Below, piece after piece: positions 26,766-39,698 of a stretch of DNA of 64,000 bases. The stretch's first letter is position 1. Each line of letters begins with the position of its first letter. The translations under genes were made by a program, and so were the position numbers. The notes under the pieces are model-generated. The model made no database searches, was not told the origin of the DNA, and was given only the letters and a program-made list of their open reading frames with translations. Source of the stretch: Piromyces finnis (taxonomy: Eukaryota; Neocallimastigomycota; Neocallimastigomycetes; Neocallimastigales; Neocallimastigaceae); NCBI GenBank assembly GCA_002104945.1, contig MCFH01000001.1, positions 310,001 to 374,000 on the forward strand, given 5' to 3'.

Positions 26766-29310
26766 ATGAATGAGAATTATATACCATATAATGCAAAGTT
26801 AAGTCAGGAGGAAACGAAAGAGTTATTTTTAAATAATGATAGTAAACCATATAATATAATAAGCTTAAATGATTATAATTCAATTCTAAAATCATTCAAT
26901 GAAAAAAATGATAAAGAAGAATACCTAAGAAAGAGAGCTCAAGAAGTATTAAATAAAATTTATGATATAATTTTGTTATTGGCAAAGAATTAATTAATGA
27001 AATACATAAATGATTTTTTATAGAGAGAAGATTTAAGATTAAAAGGAAAGAAATTGACAGAAAAAATTAAAAGTAAATCTAATGGTCTTTTATCAATTCA
27101 TGAACAGATGAAGGAAAGAAAATTGAAGAAAGAAGTATATGTTTATCAATATAATTAAAATTATTTTAATTTCTGTATTTAAAAAACTTTTAAATAACAT
27201 AAAAATAAAAATAAAAAATTATATAATACAATTATAAATGAATTAAAAGAGAGAAAGACAAAGAATTGATATGGAGTGGAAAAAACTTTTAGAAGCTGAA
27301 AACGAAGAAAAATTAAGAAAAATAAAGGAAAAGAGGTTTAATACAAGAAGAGATGTTATTGAATTTAATAAAAAGATACAAGAATCCAATATATTATATG
27401 TATGTGATGGCATGCTATTAGTAGTGAATTCAATTATAATTATATTATTAGTAATATATATATATATATATAAAGATGAATAATAAATAATATTTATTAA
27501 TTCTGTATTTAGGAAAGAAAACTTCAAATTGAACTTAAAAGAAGAAAGCAAGACATTATAAATCGAATGGATAAAGAAATTGAACGAAAACAAATGCAAG
27601 ATATAAATAATAATATTTTTTTGAAAAAAATGGAAGAAAATATTAAAAAATTAAAAAGTATTGATGCGGGAAAGCAATTAAAGGAACAAATTATTAAAAA
27701 TAAAGAATTAAAAAGACAGATGAAAAAGGCAATTTAAATTTATATTAAACATCAATGTTATTATTAATATGTGATTACCTAGTATATAATATTATTGATT
27801 AGTATAAATTATTAAATAGATATTGAATATACAATAAATACTAGATATATTTAAATAAATAAGTTTCTTATTAATATTTAAAAGACTTTTTATTTTTCAA
27901 TTTAATTATTAATAAATAAATTTATATATATTTTTATAAAAATTAGAAGGAAGATGAGGAAATATTAAATAGTAAAGGACTAGTATTTAGTCAAGAGAAT
28001 ATTGAAGAAAAAAATGAAAGTGTTAGAAAATTATATGAAGATATTGATAAACAAGTACAAGAGAAACAAGTAAATAAAAAATAATGATAAAAAAAAAACG
28101 ATTATTATATATTAAACATTATATTAATATATATACTTTTTTTTTTTTTTTTTTCAAGTTATTAAAAAAACAATATTTAGAAAAAGAAAAACAATATGAT
28201 AAAGAAGTATTAGATTTTAATAATAATAAATCATATATTCAAGAAAGAATAAAGGATATTAAAAGAAATGAAATAAAGTAATATATTTATTTTTTTAAAT
28301 AATAGTTGATAAGCATTATTTAAATAAATATTAATTTTATGAAAATAACTTTTTCCTTTAAAGTAACATTTAAAGAAAAAATTTAACTAATGTAAACAAA
28401 ATATAATAACTTATTATAATGATAATATATAATTTTTTTTTTAATTTAGTATTAGAGTTAAGAATTCACAGTTGGTAGGAAAATGTTTAAAATCAGAAAG
28501 AGAAGAATTAATAAAAAAATTTTGTGAAATAAATACTAAAAAAGAACCATTATTTACAGATAAACATGATATTGAATTAAGAAATAAATTTATGAGAAAT
28601 TGTATTGAGGTTAATGATTATCACGCTAAACAGGTAATACTTTTATTAACATCATATGAATATTGATTGTTTCTTTTTTTTTTTTTTACAATTTTTTTTT
28701 TTTTTTTTTTTTTTTTTTGAATATATATTTTCAATTTTTTTGTTAAAAAAAAAAAAAGATAGAGGAAACAAAAAGACTTCGTGAAAAAGAAAAAGAGGAA
28801 AACACTCAATTTTATAAAGAAAAATTCTTAAGAGAATATAAGCAATTAAAGGAAGAAGAAGAAAAGAATATAGAAAAAGAAAAGTTAGCAAATTTAGAAC
28901 AAACAAGAATTAATAGACAATTAGCAGAAGTAATAATTATAAATTAAATAAAATAATATTGTATTAATTTGGGAATAATAAATCACAAAAAATGTTTCGT
29001 ATATTATTAAAATGAATATAACTTTTTATAACGTATAAAATAGGAGAAAAAAAAGAGAGATTTAGATATAAAAAATAATGCCTTAGTAAAAAAACTTGAA
29101 GAAGAGAAAAAAATGGAAGATAAAGAATTTAATGATTATGTTCTTGAATGCATTAACGAATTAGAAATGAGAGGAAGGGATACTCGAAACTTGTATCGTA
29201 GTTTAAAAGTAGAAAGCCCGATAATTAAAAAAGAAGATGAAAATAATGATCTTTTACCAGATACATTTAGACGACTAGGAATGAATGTAGTTCATGAAAA
29301 TAATAAATGA
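26766..29310 (+). CDS. CFAP210: Axonemal TPH-domain coiled-coil protein, CFAP210-like
   Basis: A 506-residue, almost wholly charged alpha-helical coiled coil of the trichohyalin/plectin-homology type. The order of motifs fits CFAP210 (CCDC173), a protein inside the doublet microtubules of motile flagella. N-terminus: IISLNDYNSILKSF and LRKRAQE, then SIHEQMKERKLKKE; central RRDVIEFNKKIQESN; then long KE-rich helices with LAEEKKRDLDIK near the C-terminus. Nine exons: 26766-26945, 27024-27134, 27250-27399, 27513-27728, 27947-28069, 28159-28277, 28450-28633, 28759-28929 and 29044-29310. All phases close if intron 4 uses a GC donor (27729). Flagellar function fits the zoospore stage of anaerobic fungi and would be absent from most fungi. 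CFAP45, CFAP53 and MNS1 share the domain and remain alternatives, so TPH-type flagellar protein is firmer than the exact symbol. Confidence 0.7.
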
Positions 29311-29804
29311 TATATATATCCTATTTATAAAATACCAAAAAAATAATTAAATATATATTATGTCATATTTCATATATAATTATATATAATTATACATGTA
29401 TATATTTTAAATATATATGAAATACATGATTATTATTTTTTATTATTTTTCATTGCATTTTTTTTTGTATATAAACGACTCAAAATTCAAAACTTTTCAT
29501 TTATTTTTAAAATTGATTAAAGAATATGTTAATTAAACATAAATTTTAATTAATTTATTCAATCATTTTCATTTATAAATCATACTTTTTTTTTTTTTTT
29601 TTGATTTAATAAAGTAAAATTGTGGTTATTATATATTAAATTGAAAACCAAAAATTAATAATTATATATATGTATATAAAACCCATATAGAATAATAATA
29701 ATAATAATAAAAAAATATGTTATTTTAAATATTTCATTTATATATAATACAATTATTTCAACATAACTTATATCCTAAATTAATACATAAATATTTAAAA
29801 ACAA
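29311..29804. other. Intergenic, BUB3 upstream region
   Basis: 494 bases, nearly all A/T, with TATATA-type stretches and an (ATA)n tract around 29690-29710. Presumably the BUB3 promoter; no specific motif can be defended. Confidence 0.5.
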
Positions 29805-31805
29805 ATGCAAAAACCACAATATGAATTAAATGATCCACCTTCAGATGGAATTTCAACTGTAAAATTTAGTTTCTCAAATCCATCCTTGTTATTAGTATCC
29901 AGTTGGGATAAAGTATAATTTCAAAATTTATTATCATATATCTAATATCTATTTTTTTATCTATAATATCATTTGTTCATTTTTCTCTCTATAAATTATA
30001 TCAAGAAAAGTATATCCTTTTTTTTTTCCTTCATCTTCTTCTTCATTTAATTCAATTAATATTAAATCTTATACATATATTTTTTAGAAGTTAAAAAATT
30101 AAAGTAGAATTGAATAATATTTAACCTTATATAAATGCAATATATATATTTTATATTAATAATAAAATAATTTATATTTATATAAAAAATTTATTTTAAA
30201 ATTGGATGAATTTAGACTGTAAGGTTATATGATGTTACCAGAAATCAAATGAAATTCAAATATACACATGATGCATCAGTACTTGATTGCTGTTTTTATA
30301 ATGATAATCAATGTTTTAGTGGTGGACTTGATAGAGCTATTAAAACGTAAATACTTTTAAAAACACTATTTCAATAAAATAGTGGTAAAATTCATATTTA
30401 GTAATTTTTTTTTTTTTTTTCTAAATTAAAATAAAGTGTAGATTTAAATACTGGAAAAGAATCAATATTAGGATATCACGATGATGCAGTAAAAAGTCTT
30501 GAAAGAGTTAGGGATATTGGTAAATATTATTAATATATATATATTTTGACAAATGTCAAAATTATTAATATGAAATTTAAAATTTATACATTTTTATTTA
30601 TTATTTTTTTTTATACAAAAATCAAACAAAATGAATAAATATATAAAAATGATAAAAATTTAATTTAATAAATTAATAATTGATAATGATAACAATAATA
30701 ATAATAATAAAAAAAAAAAGATGTTGTTGTTAGTGGTTCTTGGGATAAAACTGTTGGATTATGGGATCAAAGATCGAGTAAGCCTTGCATTGGAAAATTC
30801 CAACAACCAGAGAAAATATATACACTCGATATTGTAAATAATATTTTAGTAATTGGTATGGCCGCAAGACAAATATATATATATGATATAAGAAATTTAA
30901 AAGAAACAATGCAAAAAAGGGAAAGTTCATTAAAATTTATGACTCGTGTAATTAAATGCATGCCAAATGGGGAAGGTGACTATTATTAATTTAAAATGCA
31001 AATAAGGAATTTAAATATATTTTAATAATTTATAATATTAAAATATTAACCTATATTATAATATATATTTGAATGCTCTTTTTTTTTTTTTTTAATACAT
31101 TTTAATATTCTTAAAATTAAATTAATTCCAATGTAGGATATGCAAGCAGTTCAATAGAAGGTCGTGTAGCCGTAGAATTCTTTAACTCATCAGAAGAATC
31201 ACAGAAACGTAAATACGCTTTCAAATGCCATCGAGAAATTATTGATGGTGTGTCTCATGTATACCCAGTTAATGCTTTATCATTCCATCCAAAGTAAGTT
31301 TATAAATATATTCTATATTATAAATTTTTTATTTTTATTTTTTTTTATTTAATGACGTTTATAATCATACCACAAATGATATTATGAATATTAAAAAAAA
31401 AAAAAAAACTTTTTTTTTTATAATAAAAGATTTGGAACATTTGCATCTGGAGGTGGTGATGGCAATGTTTATATATGGGATGGATTTAATAAAAAACGTT
31501 TAAGAAAATTCACTAAATATCCAACAACAATATCATCATTATCCTTTAATACTGAAGGTAATCTTTTAGCTGTTGCATCAAGTTATACCTTTGAAGAAGG
31601 AGAAAAAGAGTAAGTTTGAAATAACCATAATCTTTTAAATTTTATTTTAATGAATTCATAGTATACATCATGTCTTTAAATTATAATTATTTTTTCTAAT
31701 ATATATATTTAAAAAAATATTTTCAATTATAGCCATCCACCAGATACTATTTATATTCGTTCTATTTCTGACAGTGAAGTCAAACCAAAAACTAAATCAA
31801 AGTAA
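29805..31805 (+). CDS. BUB3: Spindle checkpoint WD40 protein Bub3
   Basis: Bub3 is a seven-blade WD40 propeller that binds Bub1/BubR1 and phosphorylated Spc105/KNL1 at kinetochores. Seven exons: 29805-29912, 30216-30346, 30437-30519, 30721-30975, 31137-31293, 31430-31609 and 31733-31805. Phases close, giving 328 residues, the normal length. Diagnostic stretches are [16 protein letters not shown] and [14 protein letters not shown] at the start, [28 protein letters not shown], the Bub3-specific block [16 protein letters not shown] and KYAFKCHR followed by [11 protein letters not shown], then [20 protein letters not shown] and [10 protein letters not shown] near the end. The similar Rae1/Gle2 family differs in these blocks. 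The fourth intron starts with GTGACT, a less common but valid donor. Confidence 0.95.
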
Positions 31806-32330
31806 TTTTTTTTTTTTTTTTTTCAATTTTAATTTATTAATCATTAATGTAATATGTAATCCTTTTCAATTTATCCATTGTACTTTAAATAAAACAAAAC
31901 ATAAACTATATACAAAATATACAAAAATATTTTTTTTTTTTTTAATTCTTTTTTTTTTATTAATTGCAGCTTGATATATTTTAATAATATATCTATAATT
32001 TGAATTTAGTTTCATACTTAGATAAGAGTTTATCATGTAAATGTGAACATTAATGACCTTGTATTTCAATCGTCATTAGTGTACATTGTAACTATCTCTT
32101 TTAATTTCTTATTTTTGAAAATGTTTTACTAAAATAATTAAAATTTACTAGTTTAATTATCATTAAATTATATTTGTTAATGGAAAAGAGTGTTTTCCCT
32201 TTTTTTTTTATTCAATGATTAATTACTTTAATTTTTTTACTTTCTTTCTTCGACCTATTTAATATATATGGGTTAATTAATGTATTAATTATTTATTATA
32301 AAGTTATCTTTTTATTTTATTTTATTTTAT
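31806..32330. other. Convergent intergenic region
   Basis: 525 bases between the BUB3 and parvulin stop codons, AT-rich, with a T run right after the BUB3 stop (31806-31823). Two short ORFs here are low complexity and rejected. Confidence 0.5.
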
Positions 32331-33490
32331 TTAATATACCATAATGATGTGGTAACCAAATTGAGTCTTAACTGGTGGGTTAGTATACTATTATTAATAA
32401 AGTAAATTTAATAAGTATATAAAAAAATTAATGGTGTTGCCTTTTTTTCTGCTATAAAATAATATTATAAAATACTTACAATTGGTTTATCGCAGGTACT
32501 TGTTTGGAGCTTGAAAGCTTTTATTTAAATTTAAAATAATTAATATATATATATATTTATTATATAGCATAATGTATATTTACCAGCTTCTTGGAAAGGA
32601 CCGACCTATTTTTAAATATTATATTTAAAATTGGTTAAAAATATTAATATACTAAATTTCAAATATTAAGAAATAATTTATTTATTTAATTATTTTTATA
32701 TATTCTTACCATTTGACCTCTTGATTGCCAACCTAAAGAACCTCCATGCTTAGCCTTATCTTCACTATATTGTTCAGCAACCTACATCACATATACAAAT
32801 GCATTATTAGAAATAATTTTATATAGTTATATATTTTCATGTTAAATAGATTTATTAAAATATAGTAATATTTTTACCTTATCGAATCTTTCACCAGCTT
32901 GAAGTTTGCCCATAGCTTCCATAACCTTTTTTTTTTTTTTTTTTTTTTAAAAATACAAAGTAAATGGTCGATTTATTATCCATATCTTTTTATCATTATG
33001 ATAATAAAATATTACTAGAATTAAAAATGTATTTACAAATTATATATAATTACCTTGCTGTACTTTTCACAAAGCTTTTATTATGTAATCATTATTATAA
33101 TATAATAAAGAAGAAGAAGAAGAAAAAAAAAAAAAAAAAAAAAATTAATTCATCGATGAAATTAAAAAATTGAAATTTTATTACATTTTCACTTTTTATG
33201 TTCATTTCTACTTCTTCATTATATATTAATAAAAATAGTAGTATCTTACAATGTGTCTAACTCTAATAGCATTAGCTGGCTTTAATTTTCCATCTTTCTT
33301 TCCACCCTTTTCTATTATTTATAAATTCAATAAATTTCAAATCATTTTAATTATAAAATTCAATTTTTGTAATAATTATAAGTCTACATATATTTAAAAA
33401 AAAAAAAGTAATTAAAATAATATTACCTCCAGCATCTTTTGGAGCTTTTCCACCTTTTCCAGCAGCCTTAGTAGGTTTTGCTTTAGCCAT
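32331..33490 (-). CDS. PIN4: Parvulin-type peptidyl-prolyl isomerase (Pin4/Par14)
   Basis: A small PPIase of the Par14 class, which acts in the nucleolus and pre-ribosomes. Eight exons on the minus strand: 33490-33427, 33311-33250, 33074-33054, 32925-32878, 32781-32710, 32605-32584, 32517-32480 and 32387-32331. All phases close, giving 127 residues, matching the family. The N-terminal tail is Lys/Gly-rich (KAAGKGGKAPKDAGG..KGGKKDGKL), as in Par14. The parvulin fold follows: IRVRHILCEKYSKVMEAM, VAEQYSEDKAKHGGSLGW, the glycine strand, VGPFQEAAFKL, and the C-terminal VKTQFGYHIIMVY with its catalytic-site His. Exon 3 encodes just seven residues. There is no WW domain, so it is not Pin1/Ess1. The gene is divergent from TDP1, 490 bp away. 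Confidence 0.94.
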
Positions 33491-33982
33491 TTTATTTTAT
33501 TATATTTCTAGATATTAATCTTAAAATTAATAAATTATTAGTATTAAAAAAAAAAAAAACTTGTATATCTTTTATAATTTATGAAAATGTAAATCATACA
33601 TAAAATAGAAATCAATAATCTATGTAAATCACTTGATATACACCATATTATCATAGTTATAGTTTATTTTTTTCAAAAGAACATTCTTAAAAAATTATGT
33701 TTGATTTTTTTTTTTTTAAAAAAAAGAGGTCAAAATTTCCATTTACTAAATTATATGTAAACCTCAACCTATAAATTATATATTTTTGGTCTAAAAATAA
33801 ATAAATGTATATGTACAAATACAGTCTTTAAGTTAATACATGTATTAAAAAACTATATATAGAATTATTGGATAAAAAATTAAATAAAAAATATTTAAAT
33901 GTAAAACAAATTTTATTAATATCATTATATTTCTTTCTTTTTTAAAAGTGTGATTGATAATCCTTTTTAGATATATATAAAA
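33491..33982. other. Divergent promoter region of PIN4 and TDP1
   Basis: 492 bases, AT-rich, with a T run followed by an A run near 33706-33726 that could form a short hairpin. No specific regulatory motif is recognised. Confidence 0.5.
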
Positions 33983-34273
33983 ATGAATGTGTTAGGTAAA
34001 AGATCATATAAGGAAGATGATTCTTTTGAAAAAAAAGGTTATAAAAAATCCAAAAAAGAATTAATTAACATAAATTCAAGAATAAATTTGACAAGTGGTA
34101 ATATATAACTATTGTTATTTTTTTAAACGAAATTTCTATATCATTTTTATTATTATTTTATTTTTTGATAATTTATTTACTTTATCTTTGAAAATTATGT
34201 ACAAGTAGTATGGGATGAATAAGTATATTAATATTTGTAATAAATTTAAAATAAATTAATAAAATTGAAATTT

Positions 34274-34305
<32 letters not shown>

Positions 34306-34381
34306 AACCTCATTAACACCATTAAAATATAAAAAGAATACTTTATTTAAAACAATAACAATAGTAATAATGATGATGGTG

Positions 34382-34415
<34 letters not shown>

Positions 34416-36996
34416 AGGAAGATTTAATTAGATTTCATTTTTAATTTTAAAAATTTGAAATTTTGAAAATAAAAATTTTTGAATTAGTTTTAATAAATTT
34501 ATTTCATATATTTTATGTTATATTAGTTATAAATCTTAAAGAATCATATAATGAAAATACTGTTACATTGTCTTCTTTACTTTCACAAGTAACCATTATT
34601 ATATTTAAAAGAATAAATAAATAAAATTCGTTATCATTTTGTAATAATGAAAATATTTAATTTTGAAATTCCTTTTTTTTTTTTGTATTACTCACATTGA
34701 ATAGAAAAAAAGTACAAATATAATTCAGTTTAATTTTTTATTAGACTTGGACTGGTTTATGTCTCAAGTACCTTTACATAGTAGGAATGACGCAAAAATA
34801 TTATTTATTCATGGTATGAGGGATATGACCATTCCCGAATCTGTAATAATATATTTCTATCTTTTTTTTTTTTTTTAACTTTTAATAATAATTGTTATTA
34901 ATGCTTATCAATACATTTTTAGAGTAAACTATATCCAAATACACGCTTTCTAACACCATATGTACGTCATATATAAAATTTAAATATACCATTTTTTATA
35001 TATATATTCCATTTTAACATTATATATATATATATTTCGTTTATGTTACTATAGATTCCTTTACCTTATGGTAAAAATATTTTTTAAAAATTAATTTTTT
35101 TTATAAATAATGACTATAAATGTAGCTATTTTTTATAAATAGTTTAATAATGAATAATTTCATTTAAATTATGATGAATAGGTAGTCATCATACCAAAGC
35201 TATGATATTATTTTATGATGATGATACAATGCAGGTTAGTTATAGTATTAAATATTAATTAAATCATTATCTAGTATGATGATTTATTTTATTCATATTA
35301 AAACCATAGGTAATTATTCATACAGCCAATCTTATTTCAAATGATTGGGAATACAAGACTCAAGCAGTATGGACTAGTCCTTTTTTAAAAAAGAAAACGG
35401 AAGATTATATCAAGAGTGGTAAAGAATGTGAATTTGAAAAGAAACTTTGTGAATACATAAAATTTTACAACATACCTGTTTTAAATAAACTAGCTGAAAG
35501 AGTTTCAATGTTTAATTTTGAAGATTGCAATGTAAGAATAATAATTATCGAAAAAAAATTAAATAATAAGTAATTTTTATGATTAATATTTATATACAAA
35601 CAAATTTTGTTATTATTATTATTATTATTATTATCTATATTTATATTTTTATTAGGCTATATTAATAGCTTCTGTTCCGGGAATTCATAAAGGAGCAGAA
35701 ATGGACAAATGGGGACATCTTTTGTAAGAGAGATATTTTAATATAACTATATTTATTATTTAATAAAATATTAAAAAAAATATTATGTATAATTTATATT
35801 ATAATTATTATAGATTAAAACAAGTCTTAAGTAAGAAATTTAAAATCGATAAGAGTGAAAATAAAGAGAAAAAGGAATCATATATTATTTCACAGGTAGA
35901 TGATTAGTTATAAAGAAATATTATTAAAATATTTTTTATTTATATATGCTTTTATTAATAATCAATATAAATATAAATAGATGTCAAGTATTGGTTCCCT
36001 TGGTAAAGATGATCGTTGGTTAGATAAAGAATTTTGTCAAAGCTTAAGATATATGATATCTGATGTGGATAACACAACGAAACTTAAGTTGGTTTATCCA
36101 ACTGTTGATAATGTTCGAAACAGGTTAATATTATTTTTACATAATAATAATAATAATAACAATAAATAAATAATTAATTAATAGTTAATATTATTTTTTT
36201 TAATTAATTATAATAATATATATATATATATTATTCATCTTTATTAATTCTATCATAGTTCAGAAGGATGGGATGGAGGAAATTGTTTACCATTTTCTAA
36301 TAGTAATTGGGAAAAACAATCGAGTTATATGGGTAAAATATTACATAAATGGAAAGCGGATAATTCTGGTAGAAGTAGATCCATGCCTCATATCAAAGTA
36401 ATAATTTAAACCTTTCTTTTCTTTTTAAACAATTTTAATAATTAATTGAAACTATATTATATTATTATTTATTAAAATAATATATTTATCATTAATAATT
36501 TATAATTATATATTTAATATTTTTCAATAGACCTACACAAGAATAGATGATGATGAAGTATCATGGTTTTTATTAACAAGTTCTAATTTATCTAAAGCTG
36601 CGTGGGGTACCTTACAAAAACAAGGTAAACAACTTATGATTCGTAATTATGAACTTGGTGTATTGATACTACCCGAAATATTTGATGTAAATAATTAAAT
36701 ATGTTTAAAAATCATTTATAATTATTATTAAATAATATATATTAATGTATTTTTAATAATATTAATAGAAGGGGGAAAGTCAACAAGTTAAACTTGTTAA
36801 TTATTATGGAAAAGATAAAAATAAGGCATCACCAGGTGTAAAAAATATTGAAATTCCAATACCATTTGATTTTCCTTTGTCACCATATCATGATAAAAAT
36901 GAAACCATAAATACAGATTCTAATACTTCAACTCCATGGACATGGGATATACCAAGAAATGAAATGGATCTTTTTGGAAATAAATATTCTCCATAA
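33983..36996 (+). CDS. TDP1: Tyrosyl-DNA phosphodiesterase 1
   Basis: TDP1 removes stalled topoisomerase I peptides and other adducts from DNA 3' ends. Thirteen exons: 33983-34097, 34527-34588, 34705-34842, 34923-34961, 35055-35070, 35182-35234, 35310-35531, 35656-35723, 35814-35895, 35981-36123, 36259-36397, 36531-36686 and 36769-36996. All phases close, giving 486 residues. Both HKD-type motifs of this phospholipase D superfamily enzyme are intact: [14 protein letters not shown] (His127, Lys129) and MPHIKTYTR (His357, Lys359). Also typical are [32 protein letters not shown] and [13 protein letters not shown] 16-base exon (IPLPY plus one base) sits just before the first catalytic motif. The N-terminal tail is short and basic, as expected for a nuclear protein. 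The C-terminus ends in [20 protein letters not shown], close to the conserved end of the family. Confidence 0.95.
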
Positions 36997-37013
36997 ATTA
37001 AATGTATAAAATC

Positions 37014-37050
<37 letters not shown>

Positions 37051-37538
37051 ATATTAATAAATAAACACTTTATATTATTATGTATCATTTTTAATTTTTA
37101 ATAATGTTTTTAATGTTTTTCTAAAGTAAAATTTATAATAATATAAATGTGTAAATATGTATTTAAATAAATAGTATTTACAAGTAACTATATATATATA
37201 TATGTATATATTCAAAAAAAGTATAATTTTTTATTTTTATTTTTATTTTTTTTTTTTTTTTTATTATTAATTATATTTTTTATATTTACAAAAAGTTAAA
37301 ATTTATAATGATTTTCAATAGAATTAAATAATTGTAATATTATTCCATTATGATGTTGATTAATAGATATTGATTAATAGTAAAAGGTATTATATTTATC
37401 AAAAATAAAGAAAAATTGATAAAGTATGCAATAAATATTATTTCTTTTTAAATTAATTTGAGTAAATTTATTTTTGATGCTTTGGGAATTCTTTTCTATA
37501 TGTAAAAATATTAAAAAAATGATATATCAATTATCCAA
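36997..37538. other. Convergent intergenic region
   Basis: Between the TDP1 and gamma-tubulin stop codons. Contains an A run of about 35 (37016-37049) just after the TDP1 stop and a T run (37244-37262). No gene is seen. Confidence 0.5.
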
Positions 37539-37793
37539 TTAAACTCGTGAACTTCCCTATATTTATTATATATTTAAAAATCAATATTAATTAGTATATA
37601 TACATATTAAAGATATAAACTAATAATAATTATACAAACCCAATTTATATAATCTGGACTTTCACAAGCTTCATATTCATCAATAAGCTCTTGAACAATT
37701 TCCCTATATGATAAAAAAAAATAAAAATAATTAGAAAATATATTTATTTATATATTATTATAATTATTATTATTATCATTATTATTATTATTT

Positions 37794-37836
<43 letters not shown>

Positions 37837-39658
37837 AAATATATAATCACTTTGAAGAATCAAATTCATCGAGACCATCAGAAAATATTCTTGTTTTCTT
37901 ATATTGATCTAAGAAAGCACCACGTTTTCTAAGTTTATCATATTGATCGATTGTACGTTTAAATAACTAATATATAGTAATAAATAATATTTAAAATTTT
38001 TGTTGTTGATATAACGTTTTATTAACATTATTATTATTATTATTATTAATACATATTATAAAAATAAAATTATTTAAATTGAGTCTATCTTTTTATTTGA
38101 AAATGAATATATATATATATATATATACTTACTGATGCAATACTAGTATGATTTGCTAACATTAAACCAGATACTCTATGATGTGTTTCAATGTATGGAC
38201 TTTTACGTGAAATAGCAACTTGTATACTTGCTGGACCCCATGGAATAAATTGGGCAAGACGACGTTCTCTTATTCTTAATAAACTTTTGTGAACCTTTAT
38301 GAAATATATATATTAAATTTGATTTTTATCAGAATAATTTATTTTACATGTTATAAATTCCATAAATTTTTATTATTAATTTATAATTTCAGAATATATG
38401 TATAAACCTCTGTTGGATCGGCTTCTCCTTGAATGATATTCATAATTGATATATAACAGTTTTTCTTAGTTGATACTGTAGATACCATTCTGTTTTTAGG
38501 TTGAAGAAGACGTCTCATAACATCTAATACTGTTGTCTTTCGTACACTTTTTGTCTATGGAAATAATAATAATAATAAAAAAAAGAGCATTCGAAATTAT
38601 TTATTTATTATTATCATTACAAATTATTTCATATATCATTAAAACTTTATATAGTTGGAATTATTACTTGATCAGCTGGATCGGTGAATGGTGTATATGA
38701 AGTCATTAAATAGTGACATCTTGGAGTTGGAATCAATGATGACATTAAACCAACAAGATCATTATTCATGTAACCTGGATATCTTAAAGTAGTAGTACTG
38801 GCACTCATGACAGTAGAAACCTAATATAATAAATAAGAATTTAGATATAAATTAGTATCATGTTTAAATATTTTAATAATTATTAAAAACTAATTTTTGA
38901 TCTATACCAATTGGTTTGCTTGTGCAAATGTTGGGTTTTTGAAATGTAATTTATCAGCAGCAATTCTATTTAATGCAATATTATCAAGTACAACCTAATA
39001 AAAAAAAAAAAGGGTTTTTTTTATTAAATATATATCTCTTTATATATTGTAATTTATTATTTTATTATTAGTGGTATCAAAATTACAACACAATCAGCAT
39101 TAGTGGTTAATCTCTTTAAACTAAGTAAGGAATTATATGGTTGAACAATTACAGCTTCTTCATTATTAGGAAATACAGAATAAGTTTGAATTAATTTTTT
39201 TGGGTATCTATCATTTAAATTTTCCAGTAAATAGGATCCCAATCCAGAACCTGTACCTCCTGCTATAGAATGTAAAAGCATAAAACCCTTTATAATTTTT
39301 AAAAATATAGTATAAATTATAAATTTCACGTTATTAATTATTTTGCTTTTTCGAAACAACCCAATCTATTGTCAAAACTTACTTCAAGACTATCACTTCC
39401 ATCAGCTTCTCTATCTATCATTTCAATTATATCTTCATGAAGTTGTTCACCTTGTTCATAACCTACAGCCCATATATTACCAGCACCACCGCCATCAGGT
39501 GATAAATATATATTTTCTGGATTGTATAATCTATCATAATCTGATTGTAATATATTATTAATTACCTGGAGGTAAATAAATATGGTTAATAGATATAATA
39601 AGAAATTATTACATTATATACTAATATTAAATAGCAGAATTAAATTATTATTGTTATT

Positions 39659-39698
<40 letters not shown>

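Noticed and set aside
39343-39561. 72-codon plus-strand ORF with many His/Gln
   Set aside because: Antisense of gamma-tubulin exon 4.
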